Below are positions 7,145 to 16,572 of a stretch of DNA of 39,067 bases, one piece after another. Origin of the DNA: Deltaproteobacteria bacterium (lineage in GTDB: Bacteria; Desulfobacterota; GWC2-55-46; JAJCZF01); the NCBI GenBank assembly GCA_029262535.1, contig JAJCZF010000033.1, positions 1 through 39,067 of the forward strand, given 5' to 3'. The notes under the pieces are model-generated. The model worked only from the letters and a program-made list of their open reading frames with translations. It made no database searches and had not been told where the DNA came from. Made by a program: the position numbers and the translations under genes. Within the stretch, counting starts at the first letter, position 1; the number at the start of each line of letters is the position of its first letter.

Positions 7145-10100
7145 ATGGTATTAACCGCTAAAGAGAAGAAGGGCTGGTCCTTCGCCGTTGACAGGGGCGG
7201 GACCTTTACCGATGTCGTTGCCGTCGATCCCGACGGTCATTTCCATACCAGAAAACTTCTATCCCGTTCAACCGAATATCCGGATCCCTCTCTTGAGTCC
7301 ATAAGGCGAGTGCTCGGCCTCGGTTCAACCGAGCCGCTTCCCGCAGGGAAGATAGATAAGATAAGGCTCGGCACCACGGTCGCAACCAACGCCCTTCTTG
7401 AGCGCAAGGGGGCGCGTACTCTGTTGTTAATAACATCGGGCATGCGCGACCTGCTGGAGATCGGCTCGCAGGCGAGGCCCGATATCTTTGCCCTCTCTAT
7501 CTCAAAACCACCACTGCTTTATGATCATGTCATAGAGGTCGATGAACGCATCGGACCCGACGGCGCGGTGGTTTCTCCCATTGATAAAGAGCTTTTACGT
7601 GAGAAGCTAAAAATCCTTGCTCCAGCGGATTTTGAGGCGGTCTCGGTCGTCTTGATGCACTCGTGGAAGAACCCTGAACACGAGTCTCTTTGTCGTGATA
7701 TATTAGACGATATAGGACTTTCAAATATATTTCTCTCACACGAGTGCGTAAATCTCATAAAGATAGTGACCAGGGGGCGTGCGACGCTTGTAGATGCTTA
7801 TTTGAGTCTTATATTAAATGAATATATAAGCTCTATTGAGCGCGAGACCGAGAGCATCCCGATAGAGTTTATTCAGAGCTCCGGCGGCCTGACGGACCCG
7901 GCAGGTTTTAACGGCAAGGACGCGATATTCTCCGGCCCGGCGGGCGGGGTGGTCGCCGTCGGCCATATCTTTGAAAGACAATCCCTCTCAGGGGCCGTGG
8001 GTTTTGATATGGGCGGCACTTCGACCGATGTATCGCGCTTTTCAGGAGAGTTCGAGCGCGTATATGAAGAGACGGTTGACGGCCTTGAACTTCAGGGCGA
8101 ATCTTTAAATATCGTAACGGTCGCCTCGGGCGGCGGCTCTATATTGAGCTTTGACGGCAATAAGATGAATACCGGCCCTGAGAGCGCAGGGGCATGGCCC
8201 GGCCCGGCCTCGTATGGATTTGGCGGCCCTCTGACACTCACCGACGCGAACCTGCTTACAGGACGCCTGCTGCCGGAGTTCTTTCCTAAAAGCTTTGGTC
8301 CCGGACGAGACGAAGCGCTAAATATTCTTATTGTAGAAGAAAAATTTAGAAAACTAACGGACGAGATAAATAGTGCGCTTGGAAAAAAGATCTCCATGCA
8401 GGATGTGGCGCTCGGCTTTATCGAGATAGCCAACGAAAAGATGGCTCTCGCCGTGCGCGAGGTATCGGTTGCGCGCGGTTACGATGTAAGGGAGCATGCA
8501 CTTCTATCTTTTGGCGGCGCGGGCGGACAGCACTCATGCGCGCTTGCGACATTGCTTGAGATGGATGCGGTTCTCTGCCATCCGCTGGCGGGGCTCATGT
8601 CCGCCTACGGAATCGGCCTTGCCGCGCCGACCCTTACTCAGGTTGAGACGGTCCTGGAGATATTCGACCAACCTGCCGTAGAGAAGATTTCAAAACGCTT
8701 TGCAGAGATGGAGGCCGGGCTCTCTTCCGGCCAGAAAGCTTATCTCTTTAAGAGATCACTTGAGCTCAGGCCGCTCGGAAGTGACAGCGCAATCACAGTT
8801 GAACTGACTTCCTATGAAAAGACTTTTGGTGAATTTCGCAAGGCATATACGAAGCTCTACGGTTTCTTCCCTGATAGTAGAACCATAGAGGCCGTTAACC
8901 TCAGGCTTGAGGCCGTCTCTTTAGAGGACGACGCTTTTAATGGTGACTTCGCGGAGATTGCTGCTGAAAAAGAATTAAGAGCTTTGACGGAGACGCAGAT
9001 ATATTATTATGGCGGTTTTCTAAAGGCGCCTGTATATGAGAGAGAAAAGCTCTCAAAGTCCATTTCTATAACCGGCCCTGCCATAGTTATCGATAGTTAC
9101 TCGACTCTGGTCGTAGATCCGGGTTTCTCTCTTACAGTGCAGGAGGACGGGACTCTTATTCTTAATAGGCAGAGTTCTCTTGCAAAGGCCGGGAGCCTTT
9201 CTCCCACCACCTCATCCGCCCCCTCATCCGCCGCCGGTCCCGACCCGGTCCTTCTTGAGGTCTTTGGAAATCTCTTTATGTCGATAGCAAAGGAGATGGG
9301 CCATGTACTGGCCAATACGGCATTCTCTGTAAATATAAAGGAGCGGCGCGACTTCTCTTGTGCGCTCTTTGATGAGACCGGCTCTCTCGTAGCCAATGCG
9401 CCGCATATTCCCGTGCATCTCGGTTCTATGGGAGATACCGTCGCCGCCCTGCTAGAAGATATAGGCGAGATGAGGCCGGGAGATATCTATATCACCAACA
9501 ACCCCTATCGCGGAGGTTCGCACCTGCCGGACGTTACCGTGGTAAAGCCCTTCTTTGATGCGCAGATGAAGCTTCGCTTCTTTACCGCCGCGCGCGGGCA
9601 CCCTGCCGATATCGGCGGCACCACACCGGGCTCCATGCCGCCTGATCCAACTCATATAGACGAGGAGGGCGTCTTACTCGATGCGCTCCTGATCGTCCGC
9701 GACGGAATCTTTTTTGAGGATAAACTTATGGAAAAGCTTAACTCGTCACGCTGGCCCGCCCGTAACCTGCCTGAACGGTTGCTCGATATTAAGGCCCAGG
9801 TAGCGGCCTGTACATCCGGCGAGGTAGTGCTTAACAATATCATAGCGCGTTATGGTCTCGACACGATACGCGCCTATATGGGTTTTATTCAAGAGAACGC
9901 GGCGTCATCGGTAAGAAGGGCGCTGGCCTCTTTTCTTGGTGAAAATGATAAGTTCTCAGCGATTTTTGAAGATAGCCTTGATGACCGGACGCCTATCTGT
10001 GTTAAGATAGATATCGAAGCGGGCGACTCCGCGCCTGAAACTATAAGGGCGGTAATCGACTTTACCGGCTCGGGCCCTCAAATGAGCGGGTCGAGCCTCA

Positions 10101-10828
10101 ACGCGCCGTTCTCGGTGACGCGCTCCGCCATACTATACGTTTTAAGGGTTTTGGCAAAGAGCGAGATGCCGCTTAACGGCGGCTGTCTCGAACCGGTCGA
10201 TATTATAGTGCCAAAGGGTTCGATACTCAACCCCTCGTATCCGTCGCCCGTTAGCTCCGGTAATGTCGAGAGCTCACAGCGCATAGTCGATGTGCTCTTA
10301 GGGGCATTTGGCGTAGCGGCGGCAAGCCAGGGTACGATGAATAACCTCCTGTTCGAGGTCGAGGGCGACACGCCCTATTACGAAACAATCGCCGGCGGCT
10401 CAGGGGCTACGGCTGAGTTTAATGGAGCCTCGGCTGTGCAGGTCCATATGACAAATACCCGTATGACCGACCCGGAGGTTCTGGAGACGCGCCACCCATA
10501 TGTACGGCTTAACCGTTTCACCATAAGGCCAGGCTCTGGCGGCGAGGGCGCGCACTCAGGCGGTGACGGCCTGATAAGAGAATTGAAGTTTTTAAAAGAC
10601 GCAAAGCTCTCTATTATATCGGAGAGGCGAGAGACCGCCCCATACGGACTTGCCGGGGGACGAGACGGCGAGAGCGGAAGAAATATCCTTATAAAAGAAG
10701 ACGGCACGGAGGTGGAACTCTCCCACCGGGTTTACCTAAATGTAGTAGCAGGTCAGACCGTAAGAATAGAGACCCCGGGCGGCGGCGGTTTTGGTTTTAA
10801 AGAATCCAGGAAATCTAAAGTAGATTAA
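7145..10828 (+). CDS. 5-oxoprolinase/hydantoinase family protein, HyuA-HyuB fusion
   Basis: This 1227-residue protein combines both subunits of the ATP-dependent amidohydrolase family. The HyuA half (about 1-680) has [33 protein letters not shown] and [12 protein letters not shown], the ASKHA-type nucleotide-binding motifs. The HyuB half (about 705-1220) has [27 protein letters not shown] and a Gly-rich C-terminus ending [11 protein letters not shown] Ser/Pro/Ala linker (about 680-700) marks the fusion point. Full-length proteins of this kind hydrolyse 5-oxoproline to glutamate, or related cyclic amides, using ATP. The substrate here is not certain. The start has no Shine-Dalgarno sequence; TATTTT sits 6 nt upstream of the ATG. 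Confidence 0.88.
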   Translation: MVLTAKEKKGWSFAVDRGGTFTDVVAVDPDGHFHTRKLLSRSTEYPDPSLESIRRVLGLGSTEPLPAGKIDKIRLGTTVATNALLERKGARTLLLITSGMRDLLEIGSQARPDIFALSISKPPLLYDHVIEVDERIGPDGAVVSPIDKELLREKLKILAPADFEAVSVVLMHSWKNPEHESLCRDILDDIGLSNIFLSHECVNLIKIVTRGRATLVDAYLSLILNEYISSIERETESIPIEFIQSSGGLTDPAGFNGKDAIFSGPAGGVVAVGHIFERQSLSGAVGFDMGGTSTDVSRFSGEFERVYEETVDGLELQGESLNIVTVASGGGSILSFDGNKMNTGPESAGAWPGPASYGFGGPLTLTDANLLTGRLLPEFFPKSFGPGRDEALNILIVEEKFRKLTDEINSALGKKISMQDVALGFIEIANEKMALAVREVSVARGYDVREHALLSFGGAGGQHSCALATLLEMDAVLCHPLAGLMSAYGIGLAAPTLTQVETVLEIFDQPAVEKISKRFAEMEAGLSSGQKAYLFKRSLELRPLGSDSAITVELTSYEKTFGEFRKAYTKLYGFFPDSRTIEAVNLRLEAVSLEDDAFNGDFAEIAAEKELRALTETQIYYYGGFLKAPVYEREKLSKSISITGPAIVIDSYSTLVVDPGFSLTVQEDGTLILNRQSSLAKAGSLSPTTSSAPSSAAGPDPVLLEVFGNLFMSIAKEMGHVLANTAFSVNIKERRDFSCALFDETGSLVANAPHIPVHLGSMGDTVAALLEDIGEMRPGDIYITNNPYRGGSHLPDVTVVKPFFDAQMKLRFFTAARGHPADIGGTTPGSMPPDPTHIDEEGVLLDALLIVRDGIFFEDKLMEKLNSSRWPARNLPERLLDIKAQVAACTSGEVVLNNIIARYGLDTIRAYMGFIQENAASSVRRALASFLGENDKFSAIFEDSLDDRTPICVKIDIEAGDSAPETIRAVIDFTGSGPQMSGSSLNAPFSVTRSAILYVLRVLAKSEMPLNGGCLEPVDIIVPKGSILNPSYPSPVSSGNVESSQRIVDVLLGAFGVAAASQGTMNNLLFEVEGDTPYYETIAGGSGATAEFNGASAVQVHMTNTRMTDPEVLETRHPYVRLNRFTIRPGSGGEGAHSGGDGLIRELKFLKDAKLSIISERRETAPYGLAGGRDGESGRNILIKEDGTEVELSHRVYLNVVAGQTVRIETPGGGGFGFKESRKSKVD

Positions 10829-10849
10829 GAAAGGTTTTTCTAAAAAGAT

Positions 10850-12199
10850 ATGAAGAGACTTAACTGGAAATTATTTTTACCTGTAGCTATTATTATCATC
10901 GTAGGCGTTGTCGCCTACTTTACCGTATTCGAGAGCCACCCGCCAAAGATAGAATGGACCGATAGCGTCGACTATCTTGGTGACGACACGACGATAACCA
11001 TTGATATCACAGACCGGGGTATGGGACTAGGGCTGGTCGAGGTCTTCTATAAGGGGGCCGCCGGAGAAAGGTCGATCTACAGTGAAGACCTTTCTAAGAG
11101 AAGCCCGGCAATGAAAGAGGCGGAACTCGGCCTGAATATACCGCTAAGAGAGTTAGGCATAAAGGACGGTAAGGGCACGATACGCATAACCCTTGTAGAT
11201 CGCTCACTTCTTAAAAATAGCGCGGAGGTCGAGTACCCGGTTATCGTTGACACGACACCGCCGACCATCGGCCTTTTAACCCGTGACCATGTCGTTACGC
11301 GCGGCGGCGCGGAGATAGCGGCCTTTCGTACATCCGCCGATACGGTAGAGGCAGGCATACGCATTGGAGAGCGTTGGTTTAAGGCCTATAACGAATCGCT
11401 CGGCGACGAGTCGCGCTACCTCGTATTTTTCTCTTATCCCTATGACCTCGAACCCGGCGAGCCCGTAGTCATCGAGGCCTCTGATAAGGCCGGAAATCTC
11501 TCGACCAGAAAGCTCGGCATTTTGGTAAAGAACAAAAAGTACAGGAAGAGGACTATCGGTCTCTCCGACGGCTTTTTAGATAGAAAGATACCTCCGCTAG
11601 TCGAAGGCTCCGGCATGGGATCGTCCGGTTCCGGGATAGACGATTTTAATATGGTGAACCGCGACATGAGAGCTTCTAACGAGGCGCGTATCGCGGAACT
11701 TACTTCAAAGAGCACTGCTCAAATGCTATGGAAGGGCTCTTTTCTTCAGATGAAAAACTCGCAGGTAATGGCTCGTTATGCCGATTTTCGCACATATACT
11801 TATGATGGAGAAGAAGTCGATAAGCTCTATCACCTGGGCGTAGATCTGGCCGCTGTAAAACGCCACCCGGTCGGCGCGGCCAATAACGGAATAGTCGTCT
11901 TTGCCGACGCCTTAGGCATTTACGGTAATACCGTTATTATTGACCACGGCATGGGGCTCTTTACTCTTTATTCGCATTTAAGCTCGATGGATGTGGGGTT
12001 GGATGACGAGGTCTCGCGTGGAGAGCGCATTGGCCGCACTGGACAGAGCGGGCTAGCCGGAGGCGATCATCTTCATTTCGGAGTTTACCTGAACGGCACG
12101 GCGGTTCTACCTATAGAGTGGTGGGACGGCGGATGGATAAAGAAGAGGATAACGAGGCGAATAAGCGCTGCATCCAAAAAGGGCTCTAACGGGAGGTAG
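10850..12199 (+). CDS. membrane-anchored M23 (LytM-type) metallopeptidase
   Basis: The 449-residue protein has one N-terminal transmembrane helix (about 8-27), an extracytoplasmic region with two beta-sandwich-like repeats (about 32-225), a linker, and a C-terminal M23 domain (about 325-425). The zinc and catalytic residues are all present: His328 and Asp332 in YHLGVDL, His376 in YSHLSS, and His407/His409 in GGDHLHFG. This implies a functional peptidoglycan endopeptidase acting on cross-links in the periplasm. The long N-terminal part may hold the enzyme in place or in an inactive state. The next gene begins 2 bp after the stop, so the two are translationally linked. Confidence 0.9.
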   Translation: MKRLNWKLFLPVAIIIIVGVVAYFTVFESHPPKIEWTDSVDYLGDDTTITIDITDRGMGLGLVEVFYKGAAGERSIYSEDLSKRSPAMKEAELGLNIPLRELGIKDGKGTIRITLVDRSLLKNSAEVEYPVIVDTTPPTIGLLTRDHVVTRGGAEIAAFRTSADTVEAGIRIGERWFKAYNESLGDESRYLVFFSYPYDLEPGEPVVIEASDKAGNLSTRKLGILVKNKKYRKRTIGLSDGFLDRKIPPLVEGSGMGSSGSGIDDFNMVNRDMRASNEARIAELTSKSTAQMLWKGSFLQMKNSQVMARYADFRTYTYDGEEVDKLYHLGVDLAAVKRHPVGAANNGIVVFADALGIYGNTVIIDHGMGLFTLYSHLSSMDVGLDDEVSRGERIGRTGQSGLAGGDHLHFGVYLNGTAVLPIEWWDGGWIKKRITRRISAASKKGSNGR

Positions 12200-12201
12200 G
12201 G

Positions 12202-13224
12202 ATGAGCAGGCGGTTTCTGATATTTTTGGCAATCTTTACAGTTTTTATCTTTTCCAAAGATCTCCACGCTGTGGAAAGAGATATCCTTTTCGTAGGTAGT
12301 GAGGACTCGACACGCGGCTCTTTTTCCGAGAGGCAGGTCTTTAATATATATTCTCTCGACCCAGAGACGGTCGATCTTAAGATCGCCGTTAAGGACGCCA
12401 TATATCCCGTTCGCTCGAATAACTCCAAGATGCTCGCCTATGTAAAGATCTCCGGTAAAGAGGGACGTATCAAAAATGTAGAGATCCTCGGACCCTCCAA
12501 GAGGCAGGTGCGCGCCATCACTAAATTTGACGCGCCGACCGAAATACTCGATATCGGGTGGTCGCCGGATGATAAAAGGCTTGCCATCTCGGTACAGAAC
12601 CAACTCTTCGTCTCCACCCCTGACGGAGATAGAAAGATTATATATAACGGCACCAAGCAGATACTCTCCGTGGATTGGCTCGACGACTCAAAGACCGTCG
12701 TATTTTGGGAGCCACCCTACGGGACAAAGACCATCAACGCCGACACGGGAGAGATGAGCATACTCTTCAGGCCGGGTTACGGATTTCCCGGTATCCTGAA
12801 GGGGCGCGACGAAGTAGTATTTCTAAGGAAGCGCGGCTTTGATTACGAACTGGTCTTAATGGAACTCGAAAGCAAGGTCGAAAGGTCGCTCGATGATAAG
12901 GTAAAGCTTTCAGGTTTCAAAAATACCCTGCTCGTGTCGGGTGACGGTTCAAGGGTCTTTTATAGGGATACTTCAGATAATCTCTGCCTATACGACGTAT
13001 ATAAAGGTTATGTCACCAGGTACCGGGAGTTCGACGGAGACCTTGTGGGAATATCTTCCAAGGGTGAGGACGTGATAGGCGCCTTTCCATACGGCGTAGG
13101 AGAGAGGGCCCTCTATGGAACCTTTAATCTTAAAAGAAATGAAACCTCGTTATTTAAAGGCGCATGGATTCCGGGAGAAAAACCCGCCCTTACAGCGGGA
13201 GCTACCAAGCTGGTAGACTGGTAG
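12202..13224 (+). CDS. secreted TolB/WD40-like beta-propeller protein, function unknown
   Basis: The 340-residue protein has a signal peptide (MSRRFLIFLAIFTVFIFSKDLHA). The mature part shows repeated beta-blade motifs of the TolB/DPP-IV type, for example EILDIGWSPDDKRLAIS, KQILSVDWLDDSKTVVFW and LLVSGDGSRVFYRD, about 40 residues apart. A periplasmic propeller that binds protein or glycan partners is likely; no catalytic residues are recognisable. The Shine-Dalgarno sequence GGGAGG lies within the last codons of the M23 gene and only 2 bp separate the genes. This suggests the propeller serves with the peptidase, perhaps as an activator or scaffold. That role is inferred from position only. Confidence 0.72.
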   Translation: MSRRFLIFLAIFTVFIFSKDLHAVERDILFVGSEDSTRGSFSERQVFNIYSLDPETVDLKIAVKDAIYPVRSNNSKMLAYVKISGKEGRIKNVEILGPSKRQVRAITKFDAPTEILDIGWSPDDKRLAISVQNQLFVSTPDGDRKIIYNGTKQILSVDWLDDSKTVVFWEPPYGTKTINADTGEMSILFRPGYGFPGILKGRDEVVFLRKRGFDYELVLMELESKVERSLDDKVKLSGFKNTLLVSGDGSRVFYRDTSDNLCLYDVYKGYVTRYREFDGDLVGISSKGEDVIGAFPYGVGERALYGTFNLKRNETSLFKGAWIPGEKPALTAGATKLVDW

Positions 13225-13316
13225 TCTGGGATAGATAGCGGAGAGGGGCGGAAGGCTTTCTCTAGTAAAACGCTACCTGTACGAACTCTCGTCCGGCCTT
13301 AAGCTCTGGTAAATTT

Positions 13317-14153
13317 TTACCTGTAATATCTTTTCATAATGCGTCTTACGGTCTCGTCGTGGGGGCTGTAGTCTACAGCCGGGCGGTCGGGTACGGTCAG
13401 TGCGTGGATGGAGGCGAAGGGGGTCTCTTCGAGTTTCATGTTGTAGGCCAGATACATAAGCCTTTCAAGATTTACCGTGTCCTCTACGTTGTAGGCCAGC
13501 AGTGTGTCGAGGGCGTCGGGGTTGCTGTTTTTTAAAAAATCCTGCCACAAGAGTACCGCGAAATAACCGTCGATACCCTCCAGGGAGTCGCGTCCCATGC
13601 CGAATCTCTTTTCTATCTTCTTAAGGCCGCCGCCGTAGCCGAGTCCCTTTAGTAGAAAGCGCAGGTCGATATGCGCGTGTGTCAGCTCGATATTGAACTC
13701 GCGCTCGATAAATGGAGCGTCGAAACACTTTCCGTTAAAGGTCACGAGCAGGTCGTAACCTTCGATATCTTCCGGAAAGTTCTCCATATTTTGCCCGTGC
13801 ACATAGGTTTTAATATCTTTGCCGTCATAGAGGGCGATGGTCGTTATGTGGTCGTCGCCATGACCGAGGCCGGTTGTCTCGATATCGAGGTAGGCGACAC
13901 TATCCCTGAATTCGCCAAAGAGTCTCCATGTTTCGCTCGAAGGCAGACGCGAAGAGAACCAGTTATGGTCGCGCCCCGCGAGCCGTTTTATGGATTCTTC
14001 AGTCGTCTCTCGAAGCTCTGATAAACGAGGCGCGGTCATGCTCTTGCCACCTGGGCCAAGTAGCGAGTTCCAGTCGTGGATATCTTGATCCCATAGCGCT
14101 CGTTCCGTTCCGGCGCCGATGCCGGTTATATGTAAAAAGGTATTTTTGATCAT
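13317..14153 (-). CDS. YprB-like RNase H-fold 3'-5' exonuclease
   Basis: The 278-residue protein contains a DEDD-type exonuclease core: D90 and E92 in YLDIETTGLG (ExoI), N140-D145 in LVTFNGKCFDAPF (ExoII), D163 in HIDLRFLLKG and YNVEDTVNL with D225 (ExoIII). This matches the predicted ribonuclease H-like domain of B. subtilis YprB. The first 80 residues include a helix-hairpin-helix-like stretch (LHITGIGAGTERALWDQDI) that could bind nucleic acid. Substrate is unknown; two-metal hydrolysis of DNA or RNA is expected. It is 5 bp downstream of the zinc-ribbon gene in the same operon, with GGAGGGG ten bases before ATG 14153. Confidence 0.85.
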   Translation of the reverse strand: MIKNTFLHITGIGAGTERALWDQDIHDWNSLLGPGGKSMTAPRLSELRETTEESIKRLAGRDHNWFSSRLPSSETWRLFGEFRDSVAYLDIETTGLGHGDDHITTIALYDGKDIKTYVHGQNMENFPEDIEGYDLLVTFNGKCFDAPFIEREFNIELTHAHIDLRFLLKGLGYGGGLKKIEKRFGMGRDSLEGIDGYFAVLLWQDFLKNSNPDALDTLLAYNVEDTVNLERLMYLAYNMKLEETPFASIHALTVPDRPAVDYSPHDETVRRIMKRYYR

Positions 14154-14158
14154 ACCTG

Positions 14159-14446
14159 TCAGTCCCCTCCGAAGAGATCCTTGAGGCCGGCCATAGGATC
14201 AGGTCCGACGAGATCCTCACTAGATTCTTCATCGTCCCTGAATTGGAAATAGTCGCAGAAGTTTGAGCGGTCTTTAATTACGACACGTTCGGCCTGCGTC
14301 TCTCTGCATTCATTATAGGAGTTTGTATCGTAGAATTTGCAGTTTTTGCAGCACTTAAGGTCTGCAAGGCATTTTGTACATGTATCGGCACGCGCTGGTC
14401 GACGATCGAGTTCGAGTACGGCCTTGCATGAATGGCAACGTTTCAT
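14159..14446 (-). CDS. small zinc-ribbon protein of unknown function
   Basis: This 95-residue protein begins with CHSCKA and continues CTKCLADLKCCKNCKFYD, with further cysteines at NECRE and FCDYF. That is at least two likely zinc-binding knuckles. The tail is acidic (RDDEESSEDLVGPDPM) and ends with a short helix. I do not recognise a named family beyond zinc ribbon. It lies 5 bp upstream of the YprB-like exonuclease, so the two may work together on nucleic acid. No Shine-Dalgarno sequence precedes the ATG. A good promoter places the transcription start at the A of the ATG itself, which makes this the best leaderless candidate in the window. Confidence 0.75.
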   Translation of the reverse strand: MKRCHSCKAVLELDRRPARADTCTKCLADLKCCKNCKFYDTNSYNECRETQAERVVIKDRSNFCDYFQFRDDEESSEDLVGPDPMAGLKDLFGGD

Positions 14447-14452
14447 TATTCT

Positions 14453-14481
14453 ATTATATGATAAAGAAGGCGGCGAATCAA
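14453..14481 (-). promoter_or_regulatory. promoter predicting a leaderless mRNA for the zinc-ribbon gene
   Basis: On the minus strand, TTGATT (14476-14481) and TATAAT (14453-14458) are separated by 17 nt. Six bases follow the -10 before the ATG at 14446, so initiation at the normal distance falls on the A of the start codon. Confidence 0.6.
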
Positions 14482-14509
14482 TGAATTGGGGATAGGAAAG
14501 CTTTAGGTC

Positions 14510-15424
14510 CTACTTATCGTGACAGGTGCGGCATACGCCGGAGAGACTATTGCCGCCGATCCTTCTAAGGAAGAGGCCAGAATTATCGTCCGGGGAGCCC
14601 CAGGTAGATTCGATTTCGTTCCAGCTTTTGTTGTTAAAGTGCGGGTCGTGGCACGAGGTACATTGAACCTTGCCGTTTTCAAGCAGGTCGGCTATGGTCG
14701 CGTTGGGGTTTACGTAACCTCCTACGGCCCAGCGGTTTGTGATTGTAGTAGATGAGTTTGCGTCGCTACCGTCTCCGGCTGTCATGGACGGCGTGCTCAT
14801 GCTGATAGTGGATATGACTGTGCTTGTGGGCCTGAGTGAGGCCCTGTTGGCTATATAGGTGATAGAGACGGCGTGATCGTTTCTGAGGTCTGTCCCTAAT
14901 AGAGCGGTTGCCACCGTCAGCTTGTCGGATACTGTGTTGCCGTCTTCGGTAAAGGTCCAGTTGAAGTCGGTGGCTGTGCTGTTGTTGCTGCCTCCGTTGC
15001 CCTTACCCGGAGCGTTTACAAATGTGTCGAAGCTGGTGGAACCGTCATGACAACTGAGACAGGCAAGTGTGGAACCATCGATATCGGAGTTCTTAACGTG
15101 CGTGCCGCCGATGGTCGTTCCGTATGCGATGTAGGAGGCGGTGTTCGGGAAGCCCCTGTTCCAGAGCGGACCGCCGCCGTAACCTTGATGCGGGGTATGA
15201 CAGAAGATACATAACTCGGATGTGCCGCCGTTGCCGTCGGAGTTGTCGGCCTGGTAGTGCGTGGACCAGGCGCCCATATTGTGCTTTGAGTAGCTGATGC
15301 CGCCGACGATCGTATAGTCGGGATAGTCATTCGGCGAACCGGCGTTCGCATTGGAGCCCGTAAGCGCCATGACCGCAAGGGCTAATATGAGAAGCCCGCT
15401 AGTTTTTAAGAAGCCTTTTTTCAA
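14510..15424 (-). CDS. exported four-heme c-type cytochrome
   Basis: The 304-residue protein has a signal peptide (KKGFLKTSGLLILALAVMALTGSNANA) and four CxxCH heme-attachment motifs at about 72, 122, 255 and 298 (CIFCH, CLSCH, CTSCH, CRTCH). Additional histidines (CHTPH, CHDPH) could be distal ligands. Between hemes 2 and 3 is a 130-residue Ser/Thr-rich segment with no cysteine. The layout resembles doubled-CXXCH cytochromes of deltaproteobacteria, so a periplasmic or surface electron carrier is likely. Redox partners are unknown. The only upstream in-frame start is TTG 15424, directly after a stop codon and with a poor ribosome site, so the exact start is uncertain. Confidence 0.87.
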   Translation of the reverse strand: MKKGFLKTSGLLILALAVMALTGSNANAGSPNDYPDYTIVGGISYSKHNMGAWSTHYQADNSDGNGGTSELCIFCHTPHQGYGGGPLWNRGFPNTASYIAYGTTIGGTHVKNSDIDGSTLACLSCHDGSTSFDTFVNAPGKGNGGSNNSTATDFNWTFTEDGNTVSDKLTVATALLGTDLRNDHAVSITYIANRASLRPTSTVISTISMSTPSMTAGDGSDANSSTTITNRWAVGGYVNPNATIADLLENGKVQCTSCHDPHFNNKSWNEIESTWGSPDDNSGLFLRRIGGNSLSGVCRTCHDK

Positions 15425-15616
15425 GAGCTAAATCCACAATAATATAGCGTTTGATAGTGCATGAAAAGTACATGAAGTTCAATATTACGTGAAAAGTTAG
15501 AGAAAGGCAAGTGAAAAGCGTATACAGTATACACTTTTTTCTGGACATACTTTGGCTGCTTATGGTTCTGGGGGTGGTTGCTTGCAATATTCTGGTGGCG
15601 TTGATATATTGGTCCT
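15425..15616. other. intergenic region with TGAAAAG repeats and a GTATAC palindrome
   Basis: This AT-rich divergent region separates the cytochrome from the phosphatase. It contains TGAAAAG three times (near 15462, 15491 and 15512), the first followed by a related TGAAGTT, and the palindromic motif GTATACaGTATAC (about 15521-15533). The spacing, near 20-30 bp, would suit a regulator of the cytochrome promoter, but no factor can be named. Confidence 0.4.
15582..15610 (+). promoter_or_regulatory. promoter predicting a leaderless mRNA for the phosphatase gene
   Basis: TTGCAA (15582-15587) and TATATT (15605-15610) have a 17-nt spacer. The ATG at 15617 begins 6 nt after the -10, and there is no Shine-Dalgarno sequence. 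Transcription would start at or next to the start codon. Confidence 0.5.
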
Positions 15617-16273
15617 ATGGAATCCATTAATAAGAAACTGCTCATATTCGATCTCGACGGAACGCTTATAGATTCGAGCGGGGATATTGCATGGGCATCG
15701 AACAGGACGCTTGACGAGATGGGACATCCACGTCAGGACCATGAGTCGATAAAGAATAAAGTCGGCTGGGGCATTCAGATGTTACTAAAGCAGCTTATGC
15801 CGGACGAAGGAGCGGAGCGACTTCTTGAGGCTCGCTCTATATTTTTAAGGCTATACGCCTCCCACATGATTGACGATACGACTCTTTACGATGGTGTGCA
15901 CGATACACTTGATAGCTACAGGGCGGTAGGAAAGCGTATGGCGATAGTCTCTAATAAACCTATAGAGCTTACGATAGGGGTTCTGAAAGGTTTTAATATG
16001 GACTCACTCTTCGACGAGGTCCTTGGCGGCGACTCTTTACCGCAAAGAAAACCCGACCCCGCCCCTATCTTACATGTCCTTAAGAGACTTGGCCTTACCG
16101 CCACCGATGCGGTATTTGTAGGCGATAGCCCCATAGACTGCGAGGCCGGAAAGGCCGCGGGTGTTATGACCGTAGGGGCGGCCTTCGGTTTCAGGCCTCT
16201 CTATGAACTTGAAAAGGCCGCACCGGATTTTATAATAGATTCCTTCCGAGAACTTTCTGAGATCATTTCATAG
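15617..16273 (+). CDS. gph: HAD-family phosphatase, phosphoglycolate phosphatase-like
   Basis: The 218-residue protein has all four HAD motifs: DLDGTLIDSS with Asp12 as nucleophile and Asp14 as acid/base, IVSNKP for motif II, a Lys in QRKPDPAP for motif III, and VFVGDSPIDCEAG for motif IV. The helical cap (about 20-85) is of the C1 beta-phosphoglucomutase/Gph type. The expected reaction is dephosphorylation of a small metabolite, 2-phosphoglycolate being the commonest assignment. A pyrophosphatase (PpaX-like) activity is possible, and sequence alone cannot decide. It is a single gene flanked downstream by the repeat region. Confidence 0.85.
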   Translation: MESINKKLLIFDLDGTLIDSSGDIAWASNRTLDEMGHPRQDHESIKNKVGWGIQMLLKQLMPDEGAERLLEARSIFLRLYASHMIDDTTLYDGVHDTLDSYRAVGKRMAIVSNKPIELTIGVLKGFNMDSLFDEVLGGDSLPQRKPDPAPILHVLKRLGLTATDAVFVGDSPIDCEAGKAAGVMTVGAAFGFRPLYELEKAAPDFIIDSFRELSEIIS

Positions 16274-16291
16274 TACATACCTATGCTTTTC

Positions 16292-16552
16292 TTTACGCGA
16301 AGCGAGCTACTGTAGATCTTTAAGCTTTTAGGCGCATACCAAAAAAGCAGGGGACATGAAAAACAAAGATGCGAGCCTTTAATCTTTACGCGAAGCGAAT
16401 TCTCTAAGCCTTTAAAGCCTTTCATCCTTACGCGAAGCGAGTCCTTTAAGTCTCTAAAGTCTTTCATCTTTACGCGAAGCGAATTTTTAAAGTCTTTAAA
16501 GTCTTCCATCTTTACGCGAAGCGAGTCCCTTAAGTCTTTAAAAGTTTTTCAT
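16292..16552. repeat. 42-bp tandem repeats (four units) plus one outlying copy
   Basis: Four head-to-tail units start at 16385, 16427, 16469 and 16511, exactly 42 bp apart. Each opens with (T/C)TTACGCGAAGCGA and ends with a run like CTTTAAAGTCTTTCAT. A fifth copy of the opening 14 bases lies at 16292-16305, out of phase. Read on the minus strand, 42 bp is 14 codons, and the units spell variants of MKDFKDLKDSLRVK. The fourth unit carries an inserted base that breaks this frame. There are no unique spacers. No gene is supported in 16274-16698. Confidence 0.9.
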
Positions 16553-16572
16553 GCCGGGAATATGCAGCCTGT

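Noticed and set aside
12085-12603. A 172-codon minus-strand frame across the M23/propeller boundary.
   Set aside because: It is antisense to two well-supported genes and shows no family motif.
16201-16509. A 102-codon minus-strand frame rich in SLRVKMKDF repeats.
   Set aside because: It is generated by the 42-bp tandem array and then runs antisense into the phosphatase; no Shine-Dalgarno sequence and no non-repeat body of its own.
16292-16552. The regularly spaced repeats as a possible CRISPR array.
   Set aside because: The 42-bp units are contiguous with no unique spacers, and no cas genes are present.
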